DNA of 40,427 nucleotides from an uncultured Chlorobiaceae bacterium (lineage in GTDB: Bacteria > Bacteroidota > Chlorobiia > Chlorobiales > Chlorobiaceae), in the NCBI GenBank assembly GCA_903920215.1, contig CAIXLG010000099.1:1-40427 (forward strand), written 5' to 3'. Both the position numbers and the translations under genes were made by a program. Below the pieces are notes generated by a model. That model made no database searches. It worked only from the letters and a program-made list of their open reading frames with translations, and was not told where the DNA came from. Shown here piece by piece: positions 8,724 through 17,527 of the stretch; within the stretch, counting starts at the first letter, position 1; every line of letters starts with the position of its first letter.

Positions 8724-11474
8724 TCAGCTTTTCAGTGCAGCTCTTGCTGCTGCAAGACGTGCGATCGGGACTCTGAACGGGCTGCATGAAACATAATTAA
8801 GCCCGATCTCGTGGCAGAACTCAACGGTTGAAGGATCACCCCCGTGTTCACCGCAGATACCGAGTTTAAGACCTGGTTTCACTCCTCGACCCTCTTTTGC
8901 AGAAATGCTTATCAAGCGTCCCACCCCATCCTTGTCGATCGATTCAAACGGGTTGCGTGCAAAGATATCCTGCTGCTGGTAAATAGGCAGGAACTGGCCG
9001 GAGTCATCGCGACTCATACCGAGTGCCATCTGAGTCAAGTCGTTTGTGCCGTAGCTGAAGAAATCTGCCGCGGTGGCAATCTGGTCTGAGGTGATGGCTG
9101 CACGTGGTACCTCGATCATCGTGCCTACCAGGTATTTAACCCCGGTACCTTGTTCGGCAATGACGCTTCTTGCTGTTTTGTGTATGATTTCACTGGTAAT
9201 TTCAAGCTCCTTGACGGTGCTGATAAGTGGCACCATGATTTCAGGTACGACTTCAAGTCCTTCCTTCTTGAGCCTGCAGGCTGCTTCGATGATTGCCCTT
9301 ACCTGCATGACCGTTATTTCAGGATGAAGGATACCGAGGCGACAGCCGCGGAGACCAAGCATGGGATTGAATTCGTGCAGATCGTTGATAAGTCCTTTTA
9401 CCTCTTCAAATGATCTGTGCATCTTTCCGGCCAGAGTTTTGATTTCACTGTCGGTGTGCGGCAGGAACTCATGGAGAGGAGGGTCAAGAAGTCTGATGGT
9501 TACCGGACGTGAGCCCATGGTTTTGAAAAGCCCGTAGAAGTCTTCACGCTGATAAGGGAGAAGTTTTTCAAGAGCTTTTTTGCGGCCCTCTATATCGTCA
9601 GCTAAAATCATTTCGCGCATAGCGTCAATACGCTCTCCTCCGAAGAACATGTGTTCAGTGCGGCAGAGGCCAATGCCTTCAGCGCCAAACGTAATGGCGA
9701 TTTCAGCCTGATCGGGCTGATCAGCGTTAGTGCGGATATTGAGTTTGCGGTATTTATCGGCCCATTCCATAAGCTGTTTGTAGATAGGCCATGTCGGCGC
9801 ATCTTCCGGCTTGAGGGTTTTATCAACAAGTACTTCAATGATTTCAGAGTTTTTCGTGGCCACTTTACCGGCAATAACTTCGCCAGTGCTGCCGTCGATG
9901 GAGATGTAATCACCTTCGGAAAGCACCGTATCGTTACCGTGAACCCGCATCTCTCCTTTTTGATAGTCGATATTGAGTGCACCGCATCCGACAACGCAGA
10001 CCTTGCCCATTTGACGGGCCACAAGGGCTGCATGGGAGGTCATTCCACCGCGTTCGGTAAGTATACCTTCAGAGGCTGCCATGCCTTTGATATCTTCCGG
10101 GGAGGTTTCGATGCGGACAAGAATGACAGCTTCTCCTCGTTTTCCCGCCTCATAAGCATCCACTGAATTGAAATAAATTTTTCCGGTTGCAGCGCCAGGA
10201 CCTGCATTAAGGCCTGTAGCAAGGAGTCTGCCTCCTTCAATAGCGGCCTGTTTTTCCTTCAAGTCAAAGATAGGTCTGAGCAGCTGATTGAGCTGTTCCG
10301 GTTCTATGCGTAACAGAGCTTCTTTTTCATCAATGAGCTTTTCGTTATACATGTCATAGGCAATTTTTACCGCAGCCATGCCGGTTCTTTTGCCCACCCT
10401 GCACTGCAGCATGAAAAGCTTGTTGTTCTCTATGGTGAACTCGATGTCCATCATGTCGTGGTAGTGGTGTTCAAGAATCGAACGGATCTCTTCAAGCTGG
10501 TTATAGATGTCAGGGTTTTCTGCTTTGAGCTGTTCTATTTTAAGAGGGGTTCTTGTGCCGGCTACCACATCTTCACCCTGGGCGTTCATGAGAAACTCGC
10601 CATAAAAGATATTGTCACCGGTAGCGGCATCGCGGGTGAATGCTACGCCGGTTCCGCAATCGAGGCCCATGTTGCCGAAGACCATTGCCTGAACGTTGCA
10701 GGCTGTGCCCCAGTAACCGGGAATGTGATTGAGCTTGCGGTAGACAATGGCCCGCTCGTTATTCCAGCTGTTGAATACGGCTCCAATTGCTCCGATGAGC
10801 TGTTCGTTGGGGTCTTCAGGGAAAGTCTTGCCGGTTTTTTCAAGAATTGCGGCTTTGTACTTGGCAACGATATCCTGAAGGTCTTCAACCTCAAATTCGG
10901 TGTCGAGCGTTATGCCAAGTTCGTGTTTTTTTGCCTCAAGTATTTTTTCGAAGGGATCAATCTGTTTTTTATCGGTCGGTTTTAAATCAAGCACAACATC
11001 GCCGTACATCTGAACAAAACGACGGTAGCAGTCCCAGGCGAACCGTGGGTTTCCTGATTTTCTGGCAAGGCCGGCGACAGTTTTTTCATTCAAACCAAGA
11101 TTGAGAATGGTATCCATCATGCCTGGCATCGATGCCCTTGCCCCTGAACGGACAGAAACAAGCAAGGGGTTTTCGGGATCGCCAAACTTTTTTCCTAATA
11201 CCTCTTCAATTTTACGAAGTGCATTGGGGATGTCATGTTCGAAAAGATTTTTGGGATAATTTTTCTGGTTATCGTAATAGTGGGTGCATACTTCTGTTGA
11301 AATGGTAAATCCTGGGGGAACCGGCAGACCGATATTTGCCATTTCGGCAAGGTTGGCACCTTTACCTCCAAGCAGGTTTTTCATGGACGCATCACCTTCA
11401 GAAGACCCTCCTGAGAAACTGTAAATGTACTTTTTGCTTGAAGCCTTTTCGTTGGTAATCTCAGATTTTGGCAT
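8724..11474 (-). CDS. ppdK: Pyruvate, phosphate dikinase
   Basis: A 916-residue enzyme interconverting pyruvate + ATP + Pi with PEP + AMP + PPi. In green sulfur bacteria it would supply PEP from pyruvate made by the reductive TCA cycle. The N-terminal ATP-grasp domain shows [20 protein letters not shown] and the [20 protein letters not shown] segment. The swivelling phospho-His domain has [16 protein letters not shown] with the catalytic His. The C-terminal PEP/pyruvate barrel contains [23 protein letters not shown] and [11 protein letters not shown] with the catalytic Cys. The length and motifs are complete. It ends 24 bp before the terminator and is divergent from the ABC permease gene. Confidence 0.98.
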   Translation of the reverse strand: MPKSEITNEKASSKKYIYSFSGGSSEGDASMKNLLGGKGANLAEMANIGLPVPPGFTISTEVCTHYYDNQKNYPKNLFEHDIPNALRKIEEVLGKKFGDPENPLLVSVRSGARASMPGMMDTILNLGLNEKTVAGLARKSGNPRFAWDCYRRFVQMYGDVVLDLKPTDKKQIDPFEKILEAKKHELGITLDTEFEVEDLQDIVAKYKAAILEKTGKTFPEDPNEQLIGAIGAVFNSWNNERAIVYRKLNHIPGYWGTACNVQAMVFGNMGLDCGTGVAFTRDAATGDNIFYGEFLMNAQGEDVVAGTRTPLKIEQLKAENPDIYNQLEEIRSILEHHYHDMMDIEFTIENNKLFMLQCRVGKRTGMAAVKIAYDMYNEKLIDEKEALLRIEPEQLNQLLRPIFDLKEKQAAIEGGRLLATGLNAGPGAATGKIYFNSVDAYEAGKRGEAVILVRIETSPEDIKGMAASEGILTERGGMTSHAALVARQMGKVCVVGCGALNIDYQKGEMRVHGNDTVLSEGDYISIDGSTGEVIAGKVATKNSEIIEVLVDKTLKPEDAPTWPIYKQLMEWADKYRKLNIRTNADQPDQAEIAITFGAEGIGLCRTEHMFFGGERIDAMREMILADDIEGRKKALEKLLPYQREDFYGLFKTMGSRPVTIRLLDPPLHEFLPHTDSEIKTLAGKMHRSFEEVKGLINDLHEFNPMLGLRGCRLGILHPEITVMQVRAIIEAACRLKKEGLEVVPEIMVPLISTVKELEITSEIIHKTARSVIAEQGTGVKYLVGTMIEVPRAAITSDQIATAADFFSYGTNDLTQMALGMSRDDSGQFLPIYQQQDIFARNPFESIDKDGVGRLISISAKEGRGVKPGLKLGICGEHGGDPSTVEFCHEIGLNYVSCSPFRVPIARLAAARAALKS

Positions 11475-11627
11475 GATTGTAAGCAGTAATTATTTTACTT
11501 TGCAAAATAAAAAACATCAGCAGGCGGCGAAAAAACAGGTAGAGTTTACTACTTTTATTTGGACTGAAATTTAATAAAAAATCCGGCTGTAAAAACTACC
11601 TGAAAGGATATTTCATACTGATTAATA

Positions 11628-12509
11628 ATGGGGATTGAGCCTGCAGTCATTCTTATGCAAGTCTTGCGTCTAGCTGTGCCCTATACGCTAACTTCCGTCG
11701 GGGCGACATTTTCGGAACGGGGGGGTGTTGTCAATCTTGCCCTTGAGGGTATGATTCTTATTGGCGCTTTCGGTGCGGCTTTTGGTCAGTACCAGACTGG
11801 ATCGGCGATGATAGGGGTATTTCTGGCTCTTCTCTGTGGTCTTTGTGTTGCCTTGATTTTTGCTTTTATTACAGTCACCCTTAAGGCCGATCAGATTGTT
11901 GCAGGCATTGCCATGAATATATTCATCATGGGCGCTACCCGTTTCGGTCTTGGCCTCCTGTTTGGAAGTTCAATGAATTCGGACCGCATAGCAGGAATTG
12001 ACGTTCCTTTCCTTTTTATGGATCCTTTATTTTGTCTTGCTGTCATTTCAGTTGTTGCCGGTCAGTTACTGCTTTTTAAGACTCCTTACGGCCTGAGGCT
12101 TCGGGCAACAGGTGAAAGTGCTGAAACTGCCGACAGTGCAGGGATAAATGTTGATCGAATGCGGTATTCCGGTGTGCTGATATCCGGCGCACTGGCTGCA
12201 CTTGCCGGGGCTTTTCTTGTTTTTCAGCAGCATACCTTTACCGATAATATGTCTGCTGGTCGTGGCTATATAGCACTGGCCGCCATGATTATAGGAAAGT
12301 GGACTCCGGCGGGAGCCGCTCTTGCAAGTGTAATGTTTGCCGCTACCGAGTCTTTGGAAATATGGCTCCAGTCAGGATTAATCCCCTCGCAGCTGGTGCA
12401 GTCACTTCCCTATATCATTACACTTTTTGTGCTCGCAGGCTTTGTCGGCAGGGCTTCCGCCCCAAGGGATGCAGGTATTCCTTTTGAAAAAAATCGCAAG
12501 TCAGAGTAA
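11628..12509 (+). CDS. ABC transporter permease, nucleoside/BMP-type (BPD_transp_2)
   Basis: A 293-residue inner-membrane protein of about 8 hydrophobic segments. It starts with LRLAVPYTLTSVGATFSERG and GVVNLALEGMILIGAFGA, the typical opening of the second permease of nucleoside (NupQ/YufQ-like) and related importers. The later segments PYGLRLRATGESAETADSAG and MSAGRGYIALAAMIIGKWTP are family-specific. No partner permease, ATPase or binding protein lies next to it, so the other subunits must be elsewhere. The 3' end overlaps the elbB remnant by 9 bp in convergent orientation. The start ATG 11628 is preceded by AAAGGA some distance upstream. Confidence 0.88.
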   Translation: MGIEPAVILMQVLRLAVPYTLTSVGATFSERGGVVNLALEGMILIGAFGAAFGQYQTGSAMIGVFLALLCGLCVALIFAFITVTLKADQIVAGIAMNIFIMGATRFGLGLLFGSSMNSDRIAGIDVPFLFMDPLFCLAVISVVAGQLLLFKTPYGLRLRATGESAETADSAGINVDRMRYSGVLISGALAALAGAFLVFQQHTFTDNMSAGRGYIALAAMIIGKWTPAGAALASVMFAATESLEIWLQSGLIPSQLVQSLPYIITLFVLAGFVGRASAPRDAGIPFEKNRKSE

Positions 12510-12661
12510 CCTGAGAATATCGGCAACCAGCTTTTCAATGCCTTTGGCGACCTCTCCTAATGTTGGTACAGGCATAGAGGCCCGGGGTGCTGACGATTTT
12601 ACCTTTTTTGCTAGTCGCATCCTGCAAGAAGAACCCCGATTTTGTTGATATTTTTTGTCAT
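12501..12661 (-). pseudogene. elbB: elbB remnant: both ends kept, middle deleted
   Basis: Starting at ATG 12661, the frame reads MTKNINKIGVLLAGCD and stops. This matches the N-terminus of ElbB (DJ-1/PfpI-like glyoxalase; E. coli begins MKKIGVILSGCG). Directly after it the sequence reads SKKGKIVSTPG, and one frame over MPVPTLGEVAKGIEKLVADI, ending at TGA 12501. This matches the ElbB C-terminus (NKIVTTPAYM ... GIDKLVSRVL). About 160 internal codons of the ~217-residue family are gone and a frame change lies in the tail. The ATG overlaps the upstream gene's TAA, so it was once translationally coupled. Recognition is from memory of the family, without a search. Confidence 0.75.
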
Positions 12662-13164
12662 TAGATCCATGGAATGAATTTATTAACGTGATGGGCATAG
12701 TCGGTATACTCTGGATGGAGTTCGGTCAGCCATTTCTCCTCAAGTGAAGCTTTGTAACTGAAAAAAAGAAAGCCTGCAGCAGTCAAGAGGAAATGGGAAA
12801 GGCTCATCTGGAAAACTGTCCATCCAAAAGCAGCAAAAAGTTGACTGCTGTAAAGAGGGTGACGCACAAGGGCAAAAATTCCTTTTGTTTCAAGTTGATT
12901 GCGTTCGACAGGATAGGGAAGCGGGGTCAAAGAGTGCTTGATCTGGTACAATCCGGTTGTTCCAATAAGGATAGCGATTACCCAGCACACAGCAAGCACT
13001 GAAAATCTGATGAAGGTTACCAGTTTGAAGAGTTCAACACTAGAACTTGAGGGATAAACAGGAAGAACAATAAAAGTCACAAGCAGCACAAACTGAAGTG
13101 CGACAAGGTATTCACCCTTTTTGCCCCATGGGACGTTGTTTTTTCCGGGGGGTTCGGTATTCAT
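12661..13164 (-). CDS. Isoprenylcysteine carboxyl methyltransferase-like membrane protein
   Basis: A 167-residue protein with about four to five hydrophobic segments. Its C-terminal half is typical of the ICMT/PEMT (phospholipid or isoprenyl methyltransferase) superfamily: ETKGIFALVRHPLYSSQLF, a hydrophobic segment, then EEKWLTELHPEYTDYAHHV. The RHP and EE...F/Y elements bind SAM in characterised members. In bacteria the substrate is usually unknown. It was followed by elbB through a TAATG overlap; that partner has since been deleted. ATG 13164 starts a short hydrophilic leader before the first membrane segment. Confidence 0.82.
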   Translation of the reverse strand: MNTEPPGKNNVPWGKKGEYLVALQFVLLVTFIVLPVYPSSSSVELFKLVTFIRFSVLAVCWVIAILIGTTGLYQIKHSLTPLPYPVERNQLETKGIFALVRHPLYSSQLFAAFGWTVFQMSLSHFLLTAAGFLFFSYKASLEEKWLTELHPEYTDYAHHVNKFIPWI

Positions 13165-13265
13165 GGATTGCGGGTAAAAACGTATCTTAAAAGTTACAAT
13201 AATGTTGGTTTCTTCTTTTTATACTACAACTTCAATTTACTTATTTTTTCATTGAGGATATTTTT

Positions 13266-13808
13266 ATGATTACCTCCAAAGGATCGCTTCTCTTGATTAT
13301 TGATGTGCAGGGCAGGTTAGCTCAAGGTGTTTTTCAGCCAGCCATACTGGAAAAGAATATCAGTAAGCTGATCAGGGCATGCTCAATTCTTGATGTCCCG
13401 ATGTTGCTTACTGAACAGTACCCGAAAGGATTGGGGCATACCATCGACTCTCTTAAGGCACTACTGCCCGATCATGTTCCTGTTGAAAAAATTTCATTCA
13501 GTTGTTGTGGCAATGAGGAGTTTATGAGGCAGCTCCGCTCATTCAAGCGAAACGATATTCTGGTTGCAGGCATTGAAACCCATGTGTGTGTTTACCAGAC
13601 AGCAGTGGATCTGATCGAGTTTGGCTATACTGTCCATTTGGTGACCGATGCGGTCTCGTCCAGAACTGAAGAGAACAAGTCGCTCGGGATTCGCTGTATT
13701 GAAAAAGCAGGAGCCTCTCTGACCAGTACCGAAATGGCTGTTTTTGAAATCCTGCATGTGGCCGAAGGTGATGGGTTCAAAGCGATTTCAAAAATCATCA
13801 AAGAGTAA
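13266..13808 (+). CDS. Isochorismatase-family cysteine hydrolase
   Basis: A 180-residue protein of the isochorismatase/nicotinamidase superfamily. The catalytic triad positions are visible: Asp in LLIIDVQGRL (residue ~14), Lys in PVEKISFSCCG (~75) and Cys in VAGIETHVCVYQTA (~105). The short length and the GIETHVCVYQTALDL-like element place it with YcaC/ISOC-type hydrolases of unknown substrate rather than true isochorismatases. ATG 13266 has GAGGAT a few bases upstream. It stands alone between an ICMT-like gene (divergent) and lpxK (convergent, 20 bp away). Confidence 0.88.
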   Translation: MITSKGSLLLIIDVQGRLAQGVFQPAILEKNISKLIRACSILDVPMLLTEQYPKGLGHTIDSLKALLPDHVPVEKISFSCCGNEEFMRQLRSFKRNDILVAGIETHVCVYQTAVDLIEFGYTVHLVTDAVSSRTEENKSLGIRCIEKAGASLTSTEMAVFEILHVAEGDGFKAISKIIKE

Positions 13809-13828
13809 CTGCCCCGACAAAGGTTTTA

Positions 13829-14893
13829 TTATTTGTCGATAACGGCTTTCAGCATTGCGTGAAGTATCTCTTTACCTTCGAAAATATCTGTTTCGATTTT
13901 CAGATAATAACAGGGTCTTGAAGTAATAATGCGGATCAGTTCAGGGTGGCCGAGCATGCGGAAGTAGTCTTTTTCAGTGGTAATCAGGCTGAGTCCTTTT
14001 TTTTCAGCTTCCCGACGCACCGCCTGCAGTTTTTTTGCACTGAGGGATTCATGGTCACGGAAAAAACGGTATGCTGCTACGGTTACGCCCTCTGTTTTTA
14101 GACTTTCCAAAAAGTTTTCTGGAGATGCGATACCTGCAAATGCAAGCGCAGTAAGCGTTTTTGGCAAAGGTGCTTCATCTGAAGATGCACATGTGCCAGA
14201 AAAACATATCAGTTCTCCATTTTTTACACGGGCTTTCACAACCGGACGTCCTGTTTTTTCCACCTCTTTCATGATACTTCCGGCTCGCTCTTCATCGGTG
14301 ATTTTGTTCACTATAACCAGGTCGGCTCTTGAAAGATTTTTCAGTGGTTCCCTCAGGCGTCCTTCAGGAAGCATTTTTGCTTTTGTAAAAGGTTCAGCAC
14401 TATTGATGACGGCGATATTGAGCTCCCTCTCAATTGCCCGATGCTGGAAAGCATCGTCGAGGATGATAACCCCGGGTAATCTTTTGGCAAACCGACTGGC
14501 GATACAGGTTACTGCATCTTTTCGTTTTTCAGCGACTACAACAATGGCGTCAGGGTTGTTCCATGCGAGCATGGCAGTTTCATCGCCAGCTTCTCTGCTG
14601 CTCAACATGATTCTTACTCCATCAGACACAAGCTGCACACCTTTTGATTCCCGCAGGTAACCCCTTGACACGATTGCTGGTTTACAACCGATCGAGAGAT
14701 AATATTTGACCACCCAGTCTACAAGCGGAGTTTTTCCTGTTCCGCCTGCAGAGATGTTTCCGATTGACACAACAGGAATTGGAGACTTCCATGCTTTGAA
14801 AAGCTTTCGATCGAAAAGTGCATTACGAAGCTGCACGATAGAGAGGTAGATCAGTGCAAAAGGTCTGAGAAGGAGAGAAAAAGGGTTATGCAT
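13829..14893 (-). CDS. lpxK: Tetraacyldisaccharide 4'-kinase
   Basis: 354 residues from ATG 14893. It phosphorylates the 4' position of the lipid A disaccharide at the inner membrane. The N-terminus MHNPFSLLLRPFALIYLSIV is a membrane-associating helix. The P-loop SAGGTGKTPLVDWVV and VIILDDAFQHRAIER (the DDAFQHR motif of LpxK) are present. A longer frame extends upstream to 14965, but ATG 14893 is preferred because MHNPF... is the usual LpxK beginning. It overlaps the stop of the preceding acyltransferase gene (ATGCATAA), indicating coupled translation. This, together with lpxC-fabZ at 29842, shows that the cell makes LPS. Confidence 0.95.
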   Translation of the reverse strand: MHNPFSLLLRPFALIYLSIVQLRNALFDRKLFKAWKSPIPVVSIGNISAGGTGKTPLVDWVVKYYLSIGCKPAIVSRGYLRESKGVQLVSDGVRIMLSSREAGDETAMLAWNNPDAIVVVAEKRKDAVTCIASRFAKRLPGVIILDDAFQHRAIERELNIAVINSAEPFTKAKMLPEGRLREPLKNLSRADLVIVNKITDEERAGSIMKEVEKTGRPVVKARVKNGELICFSGTCASSDEAPLPKTLTALAFAGIASPENFLESLKTEGVTVAAYRFFRDHESLSAKKLQAVRREAEKKGLSLITTEKDYFRMLGHPELIRIITSRPCYYLKIETDIFEGKEILHAMLKAVIDK

Positions 14894-15503
14894 GGCCGAG
14901 ACGTTCTGAAAGGTTTCTGCTATAGTTGCGCAATTCTTCTTCACTTTCAAATGCAGGCAGATCAATACAATGAATAATTACAGCCGCTCTGCTGAAAGGT
15001 TTTGGAATTTCAAATTTGTCCCAGCTTTTAAGCTGCCATGCTTTTTCATAACGGATTTCAGCAAAAAAGAGGGGACAGCGTTTACTGGAGGCTACGCGCA
15101 AGGTTCCATATTTGAACTGGCATGCAGGTCCCCGAGGACCGTCAGGAGTAACTATAATAATATTTTCTCTCTCGAGTGCTTTAAGCATGGCATCTTTGAC
15201 CTCATCGCCTCCCCTGGAACTTGATCCCCGGATAAGCGAAAAATCAAGTTGCTCAAGAGTATCGGCAAGAGTACGACCATCTTCAGAAAGGCTTATGACG
15301 GCAACTGTTTTTTTTTCAGGAAAAAGTGCCTTGGCAAGGAGCCATCCGGCAACCATTTTTCCATGCCAGAAGGTAAAGATGGCACCATTGTCAGCAGCAT
15401 GATTGTTCCATGACCGTGGTGTCACTGATATCCGGAGGCTTGCATAGAGAAGCTTCAGAGAAAAGGGAAGGATATGGCGGGAAATCAGTGGTGAGATGGC
15501 CAT
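14886..15503 (-). CDS. DUF374 lysophospholipid acyltransferase-like protein
   Basis: 205 residues. It has FTFWHGKMVAGWLL (the H-containing acyltransferase-type motif of the DUF374 family), then ISLSEDGRTLADTLEQL, LIRGSSSRGGDEV and the conserved ITPDGPRGP-like IIVTPDGPRGPACQ. The family is related to glycerolipid and lipid A acyltransferases and is often next to LPS genes. Overlap with lpxK by 8 bp supports a role in lipid A or core assembly (for example a secondary acyl or Kdo step), but this is inference. ATG 15503 starts MAISPLISRH. Confidence 0.85.
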   Translation of the reverse strand: MAISPLISRHILPFSLKLLYASLRISVTPRSWNNHAADNGAIFTFWHGKMVAGWLLAKALFPEKKTVAVISLSEDGRTLADTLEQLDFSLIRGSSSRGGDEVKDAMLKALERENIIIVTPDGPRGPACQFKYGTLRVASSKRCPLFFAEIRYEKAWQLKSWDKFEIPKPFSRAAVIIHCIDLPAFESEEELRNYSRNLSERLGHA

Positions 15504-15701
15504 AGAGCTAAATCATATTTGCCGGTAGAGGAGGCCTGTGTTGTACAGGAATAAATTTTTTTATTGTTTATTTTAGTCCTCTTGAATTATATACATGCTG
15601 TCAGCCGCAAAGACGGGAGTAATTTAACAAACCATGCCGAAAAACCACAGGGCCAATAGGGCTGAAAGGTTAAAATACGGTAAGTCCCTACAGAGAAAGC
15701 C

Positions 15702-16982
15702 ATGAATGTTTTGATTATAGGAAGCGGCGCGAGGGAGCATGCTCTTGCCTGGGCGGTTGCAAAAAGTGAACGGGTGAATAAAGTTTTTGTTGCACCGGGC
15801 AATGGCGGAACAGCTCTGATTGGTGGAAAGGTTTGTAATCTTCCGTTGAAAGCAACTGCGCTGGAAGGGCTGCTTGAGTTTGCGCAGAGTAACCATGTTG
15901 ATCTGACAGTTGTCGGTTCTGAGCATCCGCTTGAACTGGGTATTGTGGATCTTTTCCGGAGTGCCGGCAAGCAGGTTGTTGGGCCCACCCAGGCTGCTGC
16001 CCGGCTTGAGTCGAGCAAGGTGTTTTCCAAAGAGTTCATGAGGCGTCAAGGTATTCCTACAGCCGGTTATCATGTATTTGGGGATCTGAATGCTGCCCGG
16101 AGCTATATCGAGTTCCCGGAGAGGGTCTATCCTCAGGTAATCAAGGCAAGTGGTCTGTGTGCTGGAAAAGGAGTGTTTATTGCTCTCAATAGAGATGAGG
16201 CCCTGAAGGCAATCAGTGAATTGTTTGAAGAACGTATTTTTGGCAACGCAGCAGATGAAGTGGTTATCGAAGATTTTCTGCAGGGTGAGGAGGCGAGTGT
16301 TTTTGCCTTGACTGACGGAACCCGTTACCGGCTCTTTCTGCCAGCGCAGGATCATAAACGTATCGGAAATGGCGATACTGGTAAAAATACAGGCGGTATG
16401 GGCGCCTATGCCCCGGCACCGCTAGTGACTCCCGAAGTTTTGCAGAAGGTTGAGGAACAAATAATCCAGCCCACCCTGAAAGGTATGGTGGAAGAGGGTT
16501 ATCCGTATACCGGTTTTTTGTATGTCGGATTGATGATCGACCATGGAGAGCCCTCTGTTGTTGAGTATAATGCCCGTCTGGGCGATCCTGAAACGCAGGT
16601 GGTGCTTCCTCTTCTGAAAAGTGATTTTATTACGGCCCTTCAGGCAAGTGTTCAGGGTTCGCTTGGGGAGGTTCCTTTTGAGATGCATCGTAAATCTGCG
16701 GCAACAGTTGTTATAGCATCGGGCGGTTATCCAGACCATTACGAAACAGGGAAGCCCATTACTATTGCTGATGAAGTTTCGGGTATGGACGATTGTCTGG
16801 TGTTTCATGCAGGTACCTCCCTGGAAGGAGGCAGGCTGAAGACAGCAGGCGGACGGGTTTTTTCCGTGACAGCGCTTGGGGATACCCTCCGCGAAAGTAT
16901 TGATCGGGCTTATCTTGCCGTGGAAAAGATAGGTTTTGATGGAGCGTATTACAGAACAGATATAGGGGCCAAGGCACTTTAA
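15702..16982 (+). CDS. purD: Phosphoribosylamine-glycine ligase
   Basis: A 426-residue ATP-grasp enzyme joining glycine to phosphoribosylamine, the second step of purine synthesis. It begins MNVLIIGSGAREHALAWAVA and contains GNGGTA, FSKEFMRRQGIPTAGY, ASGLCAGKGV, PAQDHKRIGNGDTGKNTGG and EYNARLGDPETQVV. All family landmarks are intact and the length is normal. GAGAAAG precedes ATG 15702. The JAMM-type gene follows 22 bp downstream and is probably cotranscribed. Confidence 0.98.
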   Translation: MNVLIIGSGAREHALAWAVAKSERVNKVFVAPGNGGTALIGGKVCNLPLKATALEGLLEFAQSNHVDLTVVGSEHPLELGIVDLFRSAGKQVVGPTQAAARLESSKVFSKEFMRRQGIPTAGYHVFGDLNAARSYIEFPERVYPQVIKASGLCAGKGVFIALNRDEALKAISELFEERIFGNAADEVVIEDFLQGEEASVFALTDGTRYRLFLPAQDHKRIGNGDTGKNTGGMGAYAPAPLVTPEVLQKVEEQIIQPTLKGMVEEGYPYTGFLYVGLMIDHGEPSVVEYNARLGDPETQVVLPLLKSDFITALQASVQGSLGEVPFEMHRKSAATVVIASGGYPDHYETGKPITIADEVSGMDDCLVFHAGTSLEGGRLKTAGGRVFSVTALGDTLRESIDRAYLAVEKIGFDGAYYRTDIGAKAL

Positions 16983-17004
16983 ATTTTCAGTCAGTGGTTG
17001 TTCT

Positions 17005-17436
17005 ATGAAACTATTCAGGCGTAAATTTGAGATTATCCAGGAACAGGCTTTTCGTGAGTTGCCTTATGAATGTTGCGGGCTGCTTGTCGGAAAGAAAAAT
17101 ATTGATCACAGAGGAAATATTGAAAACATAGTCCATGAGATTGCTCCCTGCAAGAATTGCCTTTATCATGGCAAGGAGCAGGGGTTTGAGATTTCCCACA
17201 ATGAGTACCTTGATGTTGAGCGTGAAGCCAGGATACTCGGATACGAAATTATAGGCTCCTATCATTCGCACATCAATTCACCTGCTATTCCCTCTCTTCA
17301 TGATGTTGATTTTGCTCGCTCCGGCCATACGCTGTTGATTATATCTCTGATGAATGCGCAACCAAAAGAGGTGACGGCATGGTTGAGGCGGGATTCTGGA
17401 GGCTTTCACCAGGAACAGATTCGGGTTGTCGAGTAG
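17005..17436 (+). CDS. JAB1/MPN (JAMM) metallopeptidase-like protein
   Basis: A 143-residue single-domain MPN+ protein. It has the full JAMM zinc site: a Glu in PYECCGLLVG (residue ~22), then SYHSHINSPAIPSLHDVD, that is HxHx7SxxD. Bacterial members of this small class (Mec+/CysO-type peptidase) remove residues from ubiquitin-like sulfur carriers such as ThiS/MoaD/CysO; others are of unknown function. No ThiS/MoaD-like ORF is next to it. It follows purD by 22 bp and ends at a hairpin, so it is the last gene of that short transcript. Confidence 0.9.
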   Translation: MKLFRRKFEIIQEQAFRELPYECCGLLVGKKNIDHRGNIENIVHEIAPCKNCLYHGKEQGFEISHNEYLDVEREARILGYEIIGSYHSHINSPAIPSLHDVDFARSGHTLLIISLMNAQPKEVTAWLRRDSGGFHQEQIRVVE

Positions 17437-17462
17437 TTTGCCCCCGTTAGGGGAGACAAACT
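17435..17462 (+). terminator. Hairpin after the JAMM gene
   Basis: AGTTTG and CAAACT with an inner CCCC-gtta-GGGG form a stem that starts within the JAMM stop codon. It is followed by a T/A-rich stretch but not by a clean T-run. It is a plausible weak terminator separating purD-JAMM from carB. Confidence 0.55.
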
Positions 17463-17527
17463 CCTTAATTATTTTGTACATTACTTTTTTTTAAAGCTTA
17501 CCAAGTATTAAACCCGGGGATTCGAAC

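Noticed and set aside
9651-10166. 171-codon plus-strand open frame in ppdK
   Set aside because: Antisense to the phospho-His domain; no family pattern.
15624-16355. 243-codon minus-strand open frame over purD
   Set aside because: Antisense to the conserved purD N-terminus; no start signal or domain.
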